A DNA stretch of 64,000 nucleotides from Kurthia senegalensis (GCF_000285595.1 NZ_HE611066.1:197658-261657), one strand, 5' to 3'; counted from the stretch's first letter, positions 1-9,559 are shown. Made by a program: numbers and translations. The notes: generated by a model from the sequence alone, not told the origin.

Positions 1-184
1 TTAAAATAATACGAATGAATATTTCGTCTTTTTTGTTTAGTCCCCTAAGTGTCATTTAGGAACCTTTTTTGTATTCAAATGTATAAATAAATTTTAAATT
101 ATTCGTTTCTGTAGCTCTAGAAGCTAAGACTGCAAGCAAACTTTAGCTTCTTTGAATGGGGATATACTTGATAAACTTTTCTAA

Positions 185-583
185 TTCTATTTCAAAGTAA
201 TAGCGGCTTTAAAGAGAGGAAAGAAAACTTTCCTAGCAAAGTCAAAAGATGCATCTAAAACGGCTACTGCAAATTTCACTAATTTCACAGCTAACGTCGG
301 CAGGAAAAAGGTCGATTTTACCAAAGCAAAAATGCAACATATGCTTCAAGGACATCACCCTAATTATTGGACAGGTAAAGGTGGTAAATCAATGTTCGAT
401 CCAGATTTCAGCGTAAATCAGGTGAAAAATATTGTAACAAATGTTATTAATAGAAATAAAACTAAAATTATTACTGAATTAAGTAAAGGAAAACCAGTAG
501 ATATATATAAAACAATAAATGGCATTAAGTATAAAGTCCATATTAGAAAAGACGGGTACGTAAAATCGGCTTATTCTGTATAA
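185..583 (+). pseudogene. Start-less C-terminal fragment of a polymorphic toxin (BECR/Ntox-like nuclease tail)
   Basis: The frame is open from just after a TAA at 182 to the stop at 583, but the first ATG (332) lies inside the conserved part and has no ribosome site. The tail carries an HHPNYW element followed by a short lysine-rich region ending in a KSAYSV-type strand. That layout resembles the small BECR-fold RNase tails of LXG/WapA-type polymorphic toxins (Ntox50-like); the family call is from memory of the motif. No secretion or LXG domain is present upstream, so this is an orphan toxin tip or a silent cassette. The next gene, 13 nt downstream, is the expected immunity gene. Confidence 0.5.
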
Positions 584-596
584 TGAGGTGAATGAA

Positions 597-1142
597 ATGT
601 TTATTATAAAAAGTTATATCTCAAATCATCTTCCTAATTTAGGATATTTGACATCAAAAAAAGAGAAATTCTTATCTATTAACGACCCTTTAGCTATGAA
701 AGCTGCTCAAATGATTTTAGAAGATAATGAACAGGATTATTTAGAAGGTTGTATTACCGCGACCTATAATTCGGAAGTTATATTTACCAAGGATTTTGAA
801 ACAACTGATTTATTGTTTACATGGCAAACAATTATAACTCCTTTATTGATTAACGAAATGGATGGTATTTTTAAAATCACATTTTTAGATTCGCTAATTA
901 GTGTTGAGATTTCAGAAAAAGACAATTTATTTTACATTCAATTAGAAGATTCATCTGGTATTTTGAATTATAATTTAAACAAAGTGATTAGTATTCCTAA
1001 AGAAGACTATTTAAAGGAAGTATCTAAGGAATTTTTATCTTTTGCAAGTTTTTGTGCTAATAATGAATTAAAATTTTGTGAGGAAAGTACTTATCCTTCG
1101 TTCATTTTAGATTATCAAAAATTAAAATCTAAAATGAAATAA
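597..1142 (+). CDS. Probable immunity protein for the upstream toxin tail
   Basis: Encodes about 181 aa with no signal peptide or membrane segment; the product is acidic and soluble. I prefer the ATG at 597 over the in-frame GTG at 588, because GAGGTGA (585-591) then lies at a proper distance. No family is recognised by sequence. The functional guess rests on position: it follows a toxin C-terminal fragment by 13 nt, which is the usual order in polymorphic toxin cassettes. Base composition is very AT-rich, as in the rest of this accessory end of the window. Confidence 0.5.
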   Translation: MFIIKSYISNHLPNLGYLTSKKEKFLSINDPLAMKAAQMILEDNEQDYLEGCITATYNSEVIFTKDFETTDLLFTWQTIITPLLINEMDGIFKITFLDSLISVEISEKDNLFYIQLEDSSGILNYNLNKVISIPKEDYLKEVSKEFLSFASFCANNELKFCEESTYPSFILDYQKLKSKMK

Positions 1143-1276
1143 ATTAGTTCAGAAAGGTCTCAGTTTCCCTCCTAATTTGATATGTTAGTATTTCTAGAAA
1201 AGGTCTGTGGATTCCTTTTAGGGGTCACTTCACATTTAGGAACGTTATTTAATTAAGCTTGTATAATTATTTGATG

Positions 1277-1684
1277 TTATTTAGCAGTCTTTCTGTTGTT
1301 TTCTTTATCCTTAAACATAAATCTTATGCCCTTACCGACAAGTGGTTCATCTTCATATCTCGGTAAAATGTGAAAATGTGCATGAGGTATATGTTGCCCT
1401 GCTTTTTCACCACAATTCCATCCGAGATTGTATCCTTGTGGTTGATAATGCTTATCTAAATATTTTTTAACATCTTGAAGAAGAGAATATGTAGCATTCC
1501 ATTCTTCCAAGGTTAAATCAAAGGTTGTCTCTCTATGTATTTTAGGTACAATTATGCCTGCCCCTTCAAGCTGAACGCCCTTTTGACGAGCTTGCTCTAA
1601 TTGCAAAAACATACAATGTTCGTTACTTAAAATTACTGTTTGTGTTGGTTCCAAATCTAAATTACATAATGGACAATTATTCAT
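1277..1684 (-). CDS. HIT-family nucleotide hydrolase/transferase
   Basis: 135 aa. The histidine triad is visible at residues 101-105 (H-A-H-F-H, preceded by QHIP), the catalytic signature of the HIT superfamily, which cleaves or transfers nucleoside phosphoramidates and dinucleoside polyphosphates. A CxxC pair at residues 4-7 suggests an N-terminal metal or structural site, common in bacterial HIT proteins of this size. The upstream strand has a good GGAGG-type site (AGGAGGGGAAAC). It stands alone, without an obvious operon partner. The substrate cannot be told from sequence. Confidence 0.85.
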   Translation of the reverse strand: MNNCPLCNLDLEPTQTVILSNEHCMFLQLEQARQKGVQLEGAGIIVPKIHRETTFDLTLEEWNATYSLLQDVKKYLDKHYQPQGYNLGWNCGEKAGQHIPHAHFHILPRYEDEPLVGKGIRFMFKDKENNRKTAK

Positions 1685-2111
1685 ATTAGACTGTTTCCCC
1701 TCCTAAGAATCCCCTATTTGTAATCCCTATTTTAATCGAGATAGTCATATTAAAACAATTTAGAAATTGGCCCTCACAAAACCTTCCCAAAGCGATGTTT
1801 GGGTATCAAAATCATTCCAATTCCGTAACAATCGGTAATACTGATCTACACAAAGTAGCCAACCTTTTCCACTGAAAAAAGTAGCCTTAAATGGTTATTT
1901 TTTATTGCTTTTAGCGATTTGAAAAAAATGGCACATCGGTACGATCCGCCATTTTTTGTGCCAGGGATTTTCGATTTTCGCACGCATCGTAACCATGCTA
2001 TGTAAGTACACCCTGCTCCTTGCAGCTCTTTTATTTTTCATTCAACGCAACAATTTTTTCGCTTAAGCAACAATTAACATACCCACGAATAGATTTAATA
2101 CAGTTGCTTTT
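1685..2111. other. Gene-free stretch with one copy of the dispersed stem-loop repeat
   Basis: No coding frame is supported. At about 1770-1840 the minus strand carries a copy of the element found between the cassette genes at 41-45 kb: a GGAATTGGAATGATTTTG-like block followed by CCCAAACATCGCTTTGGG. The rest is AT-rich and unremarkable. Confidence 0.5.
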
Positions 2112-2384
2112 TTAATAAATCGTCCCGAATTCGATTGCATCGCTATGATTTTTAAATAGTTCTTCAATTGTCATCCCATCAATTTTAGCCATTTGAACAA
2201 ATTTATTGTGATCGTGTGTATAATCACATAATGCTTCTGAATCTACTATTAATGAACGACCATCTTGAAAGTTTGAAATAAAATATTCTTTATCTTTATA
2301 AATAAATTCAATTTCATGACCAATTTCAAGAAGTTGCATAAGTGTTTCAAATGTTGCTTTTTCTAGATCATATTCTTGGTCCAT
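2112..2384 (-). CDS. Small hypothetical protein, immunity/antitoxin-like
   Basis: 90 aa from the ATG at 2384, which follows AAAAGGAGCGAAACT; a longer frame upstream lacks a ribosome site. The protein is acidic, soluble and without cysteine clusters. It begins with a helix-rich MDQEYDLEKATFETL segment and continues as an alternating strand pattern (EIEFIYKDKEYFI). I do not recognise the family. Its size, acidity and position between a toxin relic and decayed genes are typical of immunity-type proteins, but that is inference only. Confidence 0.55.
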   Translation of the reverse strand: MDQEYDLEKATFETLMQLLEIGHEIEFIYKDKEYFISNFQDGRSLIVDSEALCDYTHDHNKFVQMAKIDGMTIEELFKNHSDAIEFGTIY

Positions 2385-2679
2385 TAGTTTCGCTCCTTTT
2401 ATTATTCCTCGTATTTTATATTTTACTACAAGTAACATTTAAAACCATAAATCTCAAAAATAACATTTCAACAGCACTGTTTAGAACCGTTTATCTTTCA
2501 ACTTTATGGAATAAGAATACGGAAGATAACAAGGTCTCCTGTTATAATCGTCCAAATGTTTAAGAAAGTACAGGAGAGTTTACCTCAAAAAGAATGCAAG
2601 TAACTAGTATCATCGATCATATTTTTCTGAATATTATGTTAAAATTATTAAAAATAAATCAAAGGATTGCTTCAATTAA

Positions 2680-2835
2680 TGGGTGATGCGAACACAGAGT
2701 TAAATCAAGCGAATAAATTAATCCAACAAAAGCTTTGTATGAACAGTCTATTAATATTGATTATATAAAACTTGATATGGTAGTTACACCACTTGAATTA
2801 GTTAAATCAAATAATACTGTGATAATTAGTTAGTT
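2680..2835 (+). pseudogene. Short gene remnant
   Basis: Two overlapping reading-frame pieces here (a lysine/glutamine-rich helix, then a segment ending NNTVIIS just before the next gene) join only with a frameshift, and no start with a ribosome site precedes them. It looks like the 3' end of a decayed gene. I cannot name a family. Confidence 0.3.
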
Positions 2836-2848
2836 ATTGGAGAGTGTT

Positions 2849-4052
2849 ATGAAAAAGAAATTATTGTTTTTCTCTATCATTATTTTAATCGTTTTAAGTG
2901 TTATTATTTTTAAAATGTATGCATCTGATTATGTTGCTGATGAAAATATAAATCAAGAAGAATTACCCCCAGCAAAAGATGTATTAAATGTGAAAAACGG
3001 GAAGTATGTTTTAGCTTTTTCGGAAGCGAATGATACAAGAGAAAATAAGGGCTCATTTTTTGTGATTAACAAAGAGGGGGTGTATTTATCTCGAAGTAAA
3101 GAACTAGACATTTCAAGTCCAATCGCTTTCAAACAACAAGGTAATGAAGCATATCTTGTGAATAATAGTTCTAATAAGCGTTATTCAGTGAACTTAGCGT
3201 CAGGTGAAATTAAAAACATTGAAGCAAAAAAACAAAATGATGGCCAGTCTTTTACGCTCTATGCAAATGAAGAATATGTAATTTATGATGTTGCTAATGA
3301 TTATAATAAAAATCAGCAGCTCGTTTATTGGAATCCTAAAACACCTGAAGATAAAAAAATAATGACAATTCCTAATGGTTTTGCACAATCCATTTATGTT
3401 TATAATGATGTAGCGTATATTACTACTTCAGATCCTGATGCAATAGAATATGTACATCAAGTCAATTTAAAAACAGGTAAGTTATTAAACTCTAAAAAAT
3501 TGAAATTAAAATCAGAAGAATATACACAAAATGGATTGCCCAGTAACCAATCTATAATTATGTTTAATAAAAAGTTGTACGTAGCTGTTACAAAAACAAC
3601 GGTTATTCCTGCTACGGAAAATTATGAATCAGACGTTGATGAATATGCAGGAAGATTAATTCAATTAAATCCTAAAACATTAGAAATTGAGAAAAAATTG
3701 CAATTAATGATAAAGATTTCAATCCGGATACATTAGCTGTGGTAAATGATCAATTAATTGTACTGGATACTTTTAAACAAGCCTATTCAATGGATAAAAA
3801 TAATAAATTATCTACGATGAAATTTTCTCTTAATCAAGAAATGAAAAATGAGTTAGAAAAAATAGACACAATGACAGAACAAATAACGATTAAAGATGAA
3901 AAAGCGTATATCTTTACACAATATATTATGGATAAAAAAATAGAGGTGAAATAAATGAATATGATTTGAAAAATGGAAATCATCTTTCAAGAACAATAAT
4001 TTCATACCCTACAAAAAATTATTATCTAATGACATTCTCTGTGTTGAATTAA
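2849..4052 (+). pseudogene. Membrane-anchored beta-propeller-like protein, broken by two homopolymer indels
   Basis: The ATG at 2849 follows GGAGAG. Residues 1-25 form a lysine-led hydrophobic anchor, so the protein faces the outside. The rest has repeating strand blocks (GxxYVLAFSEA, NNKLYVAVT, NDQLIVLDTF), like secreted YVTN/WD-type propellers. The frame breaks at the A6 run 3692-3697 and the A7 run 3934-3940. Adding one A at each site gives one continuous protein of 401 aa ending at 4052. It is either a sequencing artefact or a recent pseudogene. Function is unknown. Confidence 0.55.
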
Positions 4053-4104
4053 ACAACATAATAAAGAGCATATAAACGATTGTGACACAGTTTACATGTC
4101 CAAT

Positions 4105-4150
4105 AAAAAACACGCTCGTATTGGGACAGGCCTATACGAGCGTGTTTTTT
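4105..4150. terminator. Bidirectional hairpin
   Basis: A 12-bp stem (ACACGCTCGTAT and its complement) is flanked by A6 and T6 runs, so it could terminate transcription on either strand. Confidence 0.7.
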
Positions 4151-4273
4151 CGTTCTCAAAAATAGACAACACCCTATATAACTTACACGCACCTATACAA
4201 ATGTCATCATGAACATTTATTAAAATTAAAAAGAAACAGAAATAGCGATCCATAAAAAAACATACACAAAAAC

Positions 4274-4317
4274 GAAACCGCCTTCTTCCAGTTTCACACC
4301 GAAAGAAGGCGGTTTTC
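4274..4317. terminator. Bidirectional hairpin
   Basis: The inverted repeat GAAACCGCCTTCTT/AAGAAGGCGGTTTTC has a short T run on the plus strand. Confidence 0.6.
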
Positions 4318-4552
4318 ATGAGAAATCATCGACGACTAGGGACAGGTTTCCCTACACATCTAGCATCTGTCACATTCAGTTAATGCAATGTCTTTTTCGT
4401 TATCCCATTTCCGTTCATGTCGTTCTAATAAATTATGAGGCTCTTTTTAACTAATTTGATGTGATTACAAATAGAATATTTACTAAACACAATTTCATTT
4501 TACACATTTAAATCGATCGAATTGCATATGCATGGATAGGATCACCAAACCA

Positions 4553-4774
4553 TCACTTCATCACTTCTGAAAATCCGAGCCATGTCTCACGTGCTGCTTT
4601 TGCATTCCGTTTTTCAAATGCTTTAAAATATTTTATATAGCCAATTGATTCTAAATAGCGTCACGCATCTAATTTGTCTTCACTTGAATTTTTCAAACGC
4701 CATCTCGTTTTAATCAAGTTTTCGGTTACGAGCCACCGGTATGCCGCTTCAGCAATCGTTAAAATATGTGTCAT
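4553..4774 (-). pseudogene. Small helix-turn-helix-like protein with an internal stop
   Basis: A 74-codon frame runs from the ATG at 4774 to the TGA at 4553 but is cut by an in-frame TGA at 4661-4663. The N-terminal part (LTIAEAAYRWLVTENLIKTR) looks like a DNA-binding helix-turn-helix, and the part after the stop is a coherent helical segment (YLESIGYIKYFKAFEKRN). This suggests a recently inactivated small regulator. No good ribosome site precedes the ATG. Confidence 0.4.
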
Positions 4775-4820
4775 ATTCGTATAAACGGGATTTCACTAAA
4801 AGGCTAACGTATTCGATTCG

Positions 4821-5021
4821 TTAGTTCTCTGGATATGTTTTACATACACGCCCGATTTGACCATCTATTAAACGCACTTTAATTCCATGCGGATGACTGC
4901 TGCTATTCGTTAGTAAATCTTTGACGATTCCTTGCGTTGTCTTTCCTGTACGTTGGTCTTTTTTCAAGACGATGTCTACCTTTAACCCACTATAAACATC
5001 TTTACGTTGTTTTCCATCCAT
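4821..5021 (-). CDS. ywbE: YwbE-family protein (DUF2196)
   Basis: 66 aa from the ATG at 5021, with AAAGG about 10 nt upstream. The small basic protein carries the conserved YSGLKVDIVLKKDQRTGK start and the SSHPHGIKVRL segment of the YwbE/DUF2196 family. This is a cytoplasmic family of unknown biochemical role, present as a single short domain in many Firmicutes. In Bacillus the ywb cluster includes the thiamine salvage genes and ywbI; here the same neighbours lie just upstream on the same strand, which supports the assignment. Confidence 0.8.
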   Translation of the reverse strand: MDGKQRKDVYSGLKVDIVLKKDQRTGKTTQGIVKDLLTNSSSHPHGIKVRLIDGQIGRVCKTYPEN

Positions 5022-5186
5022 AGAATCACTGCCTTTCATTCCATATTTTATCATGAAAAATAAATTCAAGTAAATGTGTACATACAAATTGCAAAACTTC
5101 TATTTATACATAAGATAATTAATTTATAAACGAAAATTTACGATTAAAAAACGAGCAAATCAGCAATTTACTTGAGCTTTTTTCAT

Positions 5187-5810
5187 TTATCGTTGCAAAT
5201 GCTGAATCGTTTCTCGTACGTTTGTACTTCTGCAAATCGTTGAAATGACAGCCACGCCGTCTGCTCCTGCCCGAGTCGTTTGATCGGCATTTTCTTCTGT
5301 AATCCCCCCAATTGCAACAATCGGCAGTGCCGGATAAGCTGTCGCAACACGATGTAGAAAATCCGTACCTGCAGGTGCTTTCGCATCGTCTTTTGACGTC
5401 GTCGCAAAAATCGGTCCGATCCCGACGTAGTCTGCCCCGTTCGCTACCGCTTCGGCTACATCGTCCATCGTATGTGTGGACACGCCAAGAAGCATCGAGC
5501 CGATTCGTTTTTTCACATCCAAAACAGCTTCATCGTCTTGCCCGATATGGATGCCGTCTGCGCCAATTTTTAAAGCGAGTGCTACGTCATCGTTGACGAT
5601 AAAAGGAACGTCATATCGCTGACAAAGCGCTTGGCACGCTTTCGCAAATTGTACGTACGCTTCGCCTTTTCTTGCATGCTCGCCCTTTTCTCGGAATTGA
5701 AACATCGTAATGCCCCCTTGCAACGCTTCTTCTAACAATACAAGAGGCTCTTTCTCTGTCACATTTTCCGATCCCATAATAAAATAAACTGCCAGTTGTT
5801 TACGCTTCAC
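5187..5810 (-). CDS. thiE: Thiamine-phosphate synthase
   Basis: 207 aa, the normal length. ThiE joins HMP pyrophosphate and THZ phosphate to give thiamine monophosphate in the cytoplasm. Family marks visible in order are QFREKG, NDDVALAL, HIGQDD (pyrimidine and pyrophosphate binding), GIGPIFATTSK and the AIGGI phosphate-binding loop. It is the last gene of the thiM-thiD-thiE operon: its start overlaps the 3' end of thiD by 11 nt, so translation is probably coupled. Control is by the TPP riboswitch upstream of thiM. Confidence 0.95.
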   Translation of the reverse strand: MKRKQLAVYFIMGSENVTEKEPLVLLEEALQGGITMFQFREKGEHARKGEAYVQFAKACQALCQRYDVPFIVNDDVALALKIGADGIHIGQDDEAVLDVKKRIGSMLLGVSTHTMDDVAEAVANGADYVGIGPIFATTSKDDAKAPAGTDFLHRVATAYPALPIVAIGGITEENADQTTRAGADGVAVISTICRSTNVRETIQHLQR

Positions 5811-6621
5811 TGCAAATGACCTCCTGCCGTGCGATTAATTCATTATAGGCAAAATGATTCGTCGGCCCGTGTCCATGTCCGATATGAAGCGGATGACTAA
5901 TCGCCGCATGAACGAATCGCTTCGCTTCTGTAACCGCCTCTTTCATCGTAAAGCCACGTGCTAAAAAGGCAGTAAGTGCGGCGGAAAACGTACAGCCTGT
6001 ACCGTGTGTTTCCGTCGTCGCAATGCGTGGGCTACGTACGGTAAAGCGTTCGCCCGTCGCACTATATACCGCATCAACTGCCATGTCTCCGTCCATATGC
6101 CCGCCTTTCATAATGACGTACTGAACGCCCGATTGTAGTAAACGATGTGCCGCTTCTAGTTGATCCGATTCCGATTCGATTGCTATACCGCTTAAAATTT
6201 CAGCTTCCGGCACATTCGGTGTAATGACGGTTGCTAATGGCAGTAATTTATCCTTTAATGCCGTAACCGCTTCTTGTTGAAGTAACGTCGCACCGCCTTT
6301 TGCAATCATGACAGGGTCAATAACGAGCGGCAGTGGATTTTCAGCAAGCGTTGTTGCGACGGCTTCAATAATATCCGGTGAAAATAACATACCTGTTTTC
6401 ACGACATCCACGCGTAAATCAGATAATACCGTCGTCATTTGTTTCGCCACAAAGTCAGGAGTCATCGCTTGAATACTTGCGACACCTTGTGTATTTTGTG
6501 CGGTAACCGCCGTTACAACAGACGTTCCGAACACCTTTAACTCTTGAAATGTTTTCAAATCGGCTTGAATACCTGCTCCGCCACCTGAATCTGTTCCTGC
6601 AATGGTCATTACGATTTCCAT
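5800..6621 (-). CDS. thiD: Hydroxymethylpyrimidine/phosphomethylpyrimidine kinase
   Basis: 273 aa from the ATG at 6621, chosen because GGAGGAGGTC lies directly upstream; a longer frame to 6702 lacks a site. ThiD phosphorylates HMP and HMP phosphate, supplying HMP pyrophosphate to ThiE. The ribokinase-fold signature is present: AGTDSGGGAGIQAD near residues 8-21, a DPVM block mid-protein, and GTGCTFSAAL near the C-terminus with the anion hole and catalytic cysteine. It overlaps thiM by 13 nt and thiE by 11 nt. Confidence 0.95.
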   Translation of the reverse strand: MEIVMTIAGTDSGGGAGIQADLKTFQELKVFGTSVVTAVTAQNTQGVASIQAMTPDFVAKQMTTVLSDLRVDVVKTGMLFSPDIIEAVATTLAENPLPLVIDPVMIAKGGATLLQQEAVTALKDKLLPLATVITPNVPEAEILSGIAIESESDQLEAAHRLLQSGVQYVIMKGGHMDGDMAVDAVYSATGERFTVRSPRIATTETHGTGCTFSAALTAFLARGFTMKEAVTEAKRFVHAAISHPLHIGHGHGPTNHFAYNELIARQEVICSEA

Positions 6622-7373
6622 ACGATGACCTCCTCCGCCATTTGTTGAAGTGCATTTAAAAAGGCATATTGAATCGTTCCGACTTGTCCGCCTTGTTGAC
6701 AAGCAAGCGTTGCTGCCGCTTTGTATTGCTCCGCCATTTGTGCTAGTCCTTGTAACGTATTATTTTCCGTCGCACAAACAGCGGCTGTTAGGGCACTTAA
6801 TAAACACCCTGTTGCGGTCACTTTCGTCATACGTGCGTCGCCACCTCGTATTTCAATGACGGACGTACCATCTGTCACGATGTCCGATGCACCCGTCACG
6901 AAAACGATGGTCCCGTAAGTTTGTGCTACCTTTTGGGCAATCGTCGCTACCGCCATTTCCCCGTTGCCACTGTCGACACCTTTCGTCTCCCACTGCTCCC
7001 CTGCGAGAACCGCAAGCTCTCCTGCATTACAACGAATACATTGAATGCGAACCGTTTGCAAAAGTTCTTCGACAGCACGTAAACGATACGTAGATGCACC
7101 GATTCCGACCGGATCTAAAATGACGGGAATACTACGTTCATTCGCAGCACGTCCCGCTACGTGCATCGCTTCTTTCGTTGCTTCGTGAATCGTACCGATA
7201 TTGAGTAACACCGCATCAGCAATCGCCACGAGTTCTTCCATTTCTTGCTTTTCTTCTGACATTAACGGCGATGCGCCAACTGCCAGTAACCCATTCGCTG
7301 TGAAATTGGCGGCAACGCTATTCGTTAAACAAAGTACGAGCGGTTGTCGCTGTTGAATACATTGAAAACTCAT
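6609..7373 (-). CDS. thiM: Hydroxyethylthiazole kinase
   Basis: 254 aa. ThiM phosphorylates 4-methyl-5-(2-hydroxyethyl)thiazole, the salvage route to the thiazole half of thiamine. Motifs seen: TNSVAANFTANGLLA with GASPLM at the N-terminus, a DPVGIGAS block, and TATGCLLSAL carrying the catalytic cysteine region. It is first in the thiM-thiD-thiE operon, behind a TPP riboswitch and attenuator. No thiC or thiG is visible in the window, so here this is a salvage operon. Confidence 0.95.
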   Translation of the reverse strand: MSFQCIQQRQPLVLCLTNSVAANFTANGLLAVGASPLMSEEKQEMEELVAIADAVLLNIGTIHEATKEAMHVAGRAANERSIPVILDPVGIGASTYRLRAVEELLQTVRIQCIRCNAGELAVLAGEQWETKGVDSGNGEMAVATIAQKVAQTYGTIVFVTGASDIVTDGTSVIEIRGGDARMTKVTATGCLLSALTAAVCATENNTLQGLAQMAEQYKAAATLACQQGGQVGTIQYAFLNALQQMAEEVIVWKS

Positions 7374-7467
7374 CTTTCGTTCCTTCTTCCTTTAGTCGAT
7401 TTTACAGTCTTCACTAACTTTCAGAAAAGACGCAGACGTACTTCTTGAAACGAGAGAAAGAATAGAA

Positions 7468-7506
7468 TAAAAAAAAGTGACATCAGGACAGAGCCTGACA
7501 TCACTT
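7468..7506 (-). terminator. Attenuator terminator of the TPP riboswitch
   Basis: On the minus strand AAGTGATGTCAGG pairs with CCTGATGTCACTT and is followed by a T run. It lies between the TPP aptamer and thiM, so it is the expected off-switch when TPP is bound. Confidence 0.85.
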
Positions 7507-7522
7507 AGAAGTCGGTTTCTAT

Positions 7523-7612
7523 CCACATCCCTACGTAAGTACTAACTTACAGGTTCAAAGAGTCAGTGCATTCATGCACAATCTCAGCCGATTCAGTCGG
7601 CCCCTCCTGTGG
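7523..7612 (-). promoter_or_regulatory. TPP riboswitch (THI element)
   Basis: On the minus strand P1 is closed by CCACA and TGTGG. Between them lie CGGCTGAGATT and CTTTGAACCTG, the two most conserved THI-box blocks. The variable P3 arm (GTGCATGAATGCAC) is intact. TPP binding should stop thiMDE transcription through the adjacent terminator. Confidence 0.93.
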
Positions 7613-7630
7613 TTGCTTGTAATTGTGTCT

Positions 7631-7658
7631 ATCATAACAGATTGTTATTTTTTTGCAA
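7631..7658 (-). promoter_or_regulatory. Probable promoter of the thiMDE operon
   Basis: On the minus strand TTGCAA (7653-7658) and TATGAT (7631-7636) are 16 nt apart. The -35 lies inside the 3' end of the LysR gene. The riboswitch begins about 18 nt downstream. Confidence 0.55.
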
Positions 7659-8517
7659 CGTATGCGCGTAAAAAATCAATGAACTTTTTCGTTGCCGGTG
7701 CGATTGTCTTAAATGATTGAGCGGCAATTCCGATTGTCCGGTACTCTTCGGGTTCCAATTTAATGATACGAATATTTTCAGGCAGTCGGTACAAAGCAAG
7801 TTCCGACAACACGCTAATCCCCATGCCGTGCGATACCATCGAAAAAATCGCCTGGTCATCCGCAAGTTCAAAGCGAACGTTCGGAATAACTTGCTGCTTT
7901 TTTAAAATGCGGCGCAAATCATTATCGCTCCCTTTTTTCGCACGAATAAACGGCTGCTCTTTAATGTCCGCCCACGTCACCGATTCTTTTTTTGTAAACG
8001 GGTGATGTTGTTCTGTGAAACATACCATGCGATCTTTTTTCAGCGGAATCACGTCAAACTGATACGACGTCGGCAATGACACGAAACCAAAGTCTACATA
8101 GCCCGTTGCAATCCACGCTTCGATGTCATCATAGTCTCCTTCGTACAACTGAATGTCGATGTCCGGATACAGCTCAGTAAATTGCTGCAGCAACTCCGGC
8201 AGCCACTGAGACGATACGCTCGAAAACGTTCCGATTCGCACTTCACCGACGAGCAGTCCATTAATGTTTGCGACTTCTTGCTGTAACTCTTTTTGCAATT
8301 TAAGCATCGCTGTCATATAACCGAGAAGACGTTCTCCATTCGTCGTCAAATGAATGCCCGTTCTTCCTCTCGTCAGTAGTGAAAAACCGTATTCTTTTTC
8401 CAAACTAGCGACCGCATGACTCACTGCAGATTGCGTCAAACCAAGCTTTTCGCCAGCTTTCGCAAAATTCCCTTCGTCTACAATTGCATGAATTATTTCA
8501 AATTTTGCTAGAGACAT
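7645..8517 (-). CDS. LysR-type transcriptional regulator (YwbI-like)
   Basis: About 290 aa. The ATG at 8517 has AAGGAG at 8-nt spacing; an ATG six bases earlier is too close to that site. The N-terminal winged helix (FAKAGEKLGLTQSAVSHAVASLEKEYG) is typical of LysR regulators, and residues ~90-290 form the periplasmic-binding-like effector domain. It is divergent from the EamA exporter at 8635, which is its most likely target. In Bacillus the homologous ywbI also sits beside the thiM/thiE genes. The effector is unknown. Confidence 0.85.
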   Translation of the reverse strand: MSLAKFEIIHAIVDEGNFAKAGEKLGLTQSAVSHAVASLEKEYGFSLLTRGRTGIHLTTNGERLLGYMTAMLKLQKELQQEVANINGLLVGEVRIGTFSSVSSQWLPELLQQFTELYPDIDIQLYEGDYDDIEAWIATGYVDFGFVSLPTSYQFDVIPLKKDRMVCFTEQHHPFTKKESVTWADIKEQPFIRAKKGSDNDLRRILKKQQVIPNVRFELADDQAIFSMVSHGMGISVLSELALYRLPENIRIIKLEPEEYRTIGIAAQSFKTIAPATKKFIDFLRAYVAKK

Positions 8518-8634
8518 GTTCATTTCTCCTTACGTGAATTTTTTTCATGTATTTCGTTAAAAACATTCATTTTTCTTATGTATCTTTACCCATTATAATT
8601 AATTTTAATTCCGTTTAAAAGGGTTGGTGATCAT

Positions 8635-9549
8635 ATGCATGAATCGAAAATAGGGACTTCGAACTTGCAACTACGCGGCGATCTCATCATGCTCGTCGTC
8701 ACATTATTTTGGGGTGCTTCTTATTTATTTATAAAAATCGGCTTAACGGACATGGGGGCGTACAATTTAATCGCCCTCCGTTTCGGCATTGCCTTTCTAC
8801 TTGCGTCACTCGTCTTTTACAAACGTATGCGAAAAACGACGTGGCTCGTATTAAAACATAGCGCGCTTCTCGGTATCATTTTATTCGCGGCACTCGCAGT
8901 CGTCACGATTGGTGTACAATCGACTTCCGCATCGAATGCCGGCTTTTTATTTAGTTTAGCTGTCGTATTCGTTCCATTACTCGTCGCACTTATTTACAAA
9001 AAAAGATTGCAACGACACGTCTTAATCGGCGTTTTTTTATCATTCGTCGGCATTTGTCTTATGACGATGACACACGGTTTCGGAATCCATATGGGCGACT
9101 TACTCATCATTTTAGGAGCACTACTGTATGCGATTTACATACTCGTAACAGACCGTGTCGCTTCTAAAGTGGATGCACTCGTACTCGGCATTTGGCAGCT
9201 CGGTTATACAGCGGTATTTGCGACGGTATTTTCTTTTCTTTTCGAAACACCACAGCTTCCGCAAACGACATCATCGTGGCTCGCTATTTTAGCACTTGGC
9301 ATTTTATGTAGCGCGTGCGGATTCATCGGACAAACGATCGCACAACAATATACGACACCGATTCGAACAGGGTTAATTTTCTCGCTTGAACCTGTATTCA
9401 CGGTGCTATTCTCACTTCTTTTCTTACACGAAGTCCTTTCAACACAAGCGTATGTTGGTGCAAGCTTCATGCTCTTTGGCGTCGTCATTTCAAAACTCGA
9501 CTTCCGTCAATTCCATTTAATGAAGCGACTCGACCTCGTTAAAAAATAA
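8635..9549 (+). CDS. EamA/DMT-family exporter
   Basis: 304 aa with about ten hydrophobic segments and the internal two-fold repeat of EamA (drug/metabolite) transporters. The first repeat begins MLVVTLFWGASYLFIKIG; the second ends in the TPIRTGLIFSLEPVFTVLFS block. GGTGAT precedes the ATG. It is transcribed away from the LysR gene, which suggests regulator-controlled export of a metabolite or toxic compound; the substrate cannot be inferred. A strong terminator follows. Confidence 0.88.
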   Translation: MHESKIGTSNLQLRGDLIMLVVTLFWGASYLFIKIGLTDMGAYNLIALRFGIAFLLASLVFYKRMRKTTWLVLKHSALLGIILFAALAVVTIGVQSTSASNAGFLFSLAVVFVPLLVALIYKKRLQRHVLIGVFLSFVGICLMTMTHGFGIHMGDLLIILGALLYAIYILVTDRVASKVDALVLGIWQLGYTAVFATVFSFLFETPQLPQTTSSWLAILALGILCSACGFIGQTIAQQYTTPIRTGLIFSLEPVFTVLFSLLFLHEVLSTQAYVGASFMLFGVVISKLDFRQFHLMKRLDLVKK

Positions 9550-9559
9550 AGCATACGAA

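Larger units (their letters stand above)
4053..4552. other. Gene-free stretch with two strong stem-loops
   Basis: No supported coding frame. It contains the two terminator-like hairpins listed separately, and AT-rich sequence between them and the decayed gene at 4553. Confidence 0.5.

Noticed and set aside
2342-2563. 73-codon hydrophobic frame opposite the small gene at 2112
   Set aside because: Antisense shadow of a better-supported gene, with no ribosome site.
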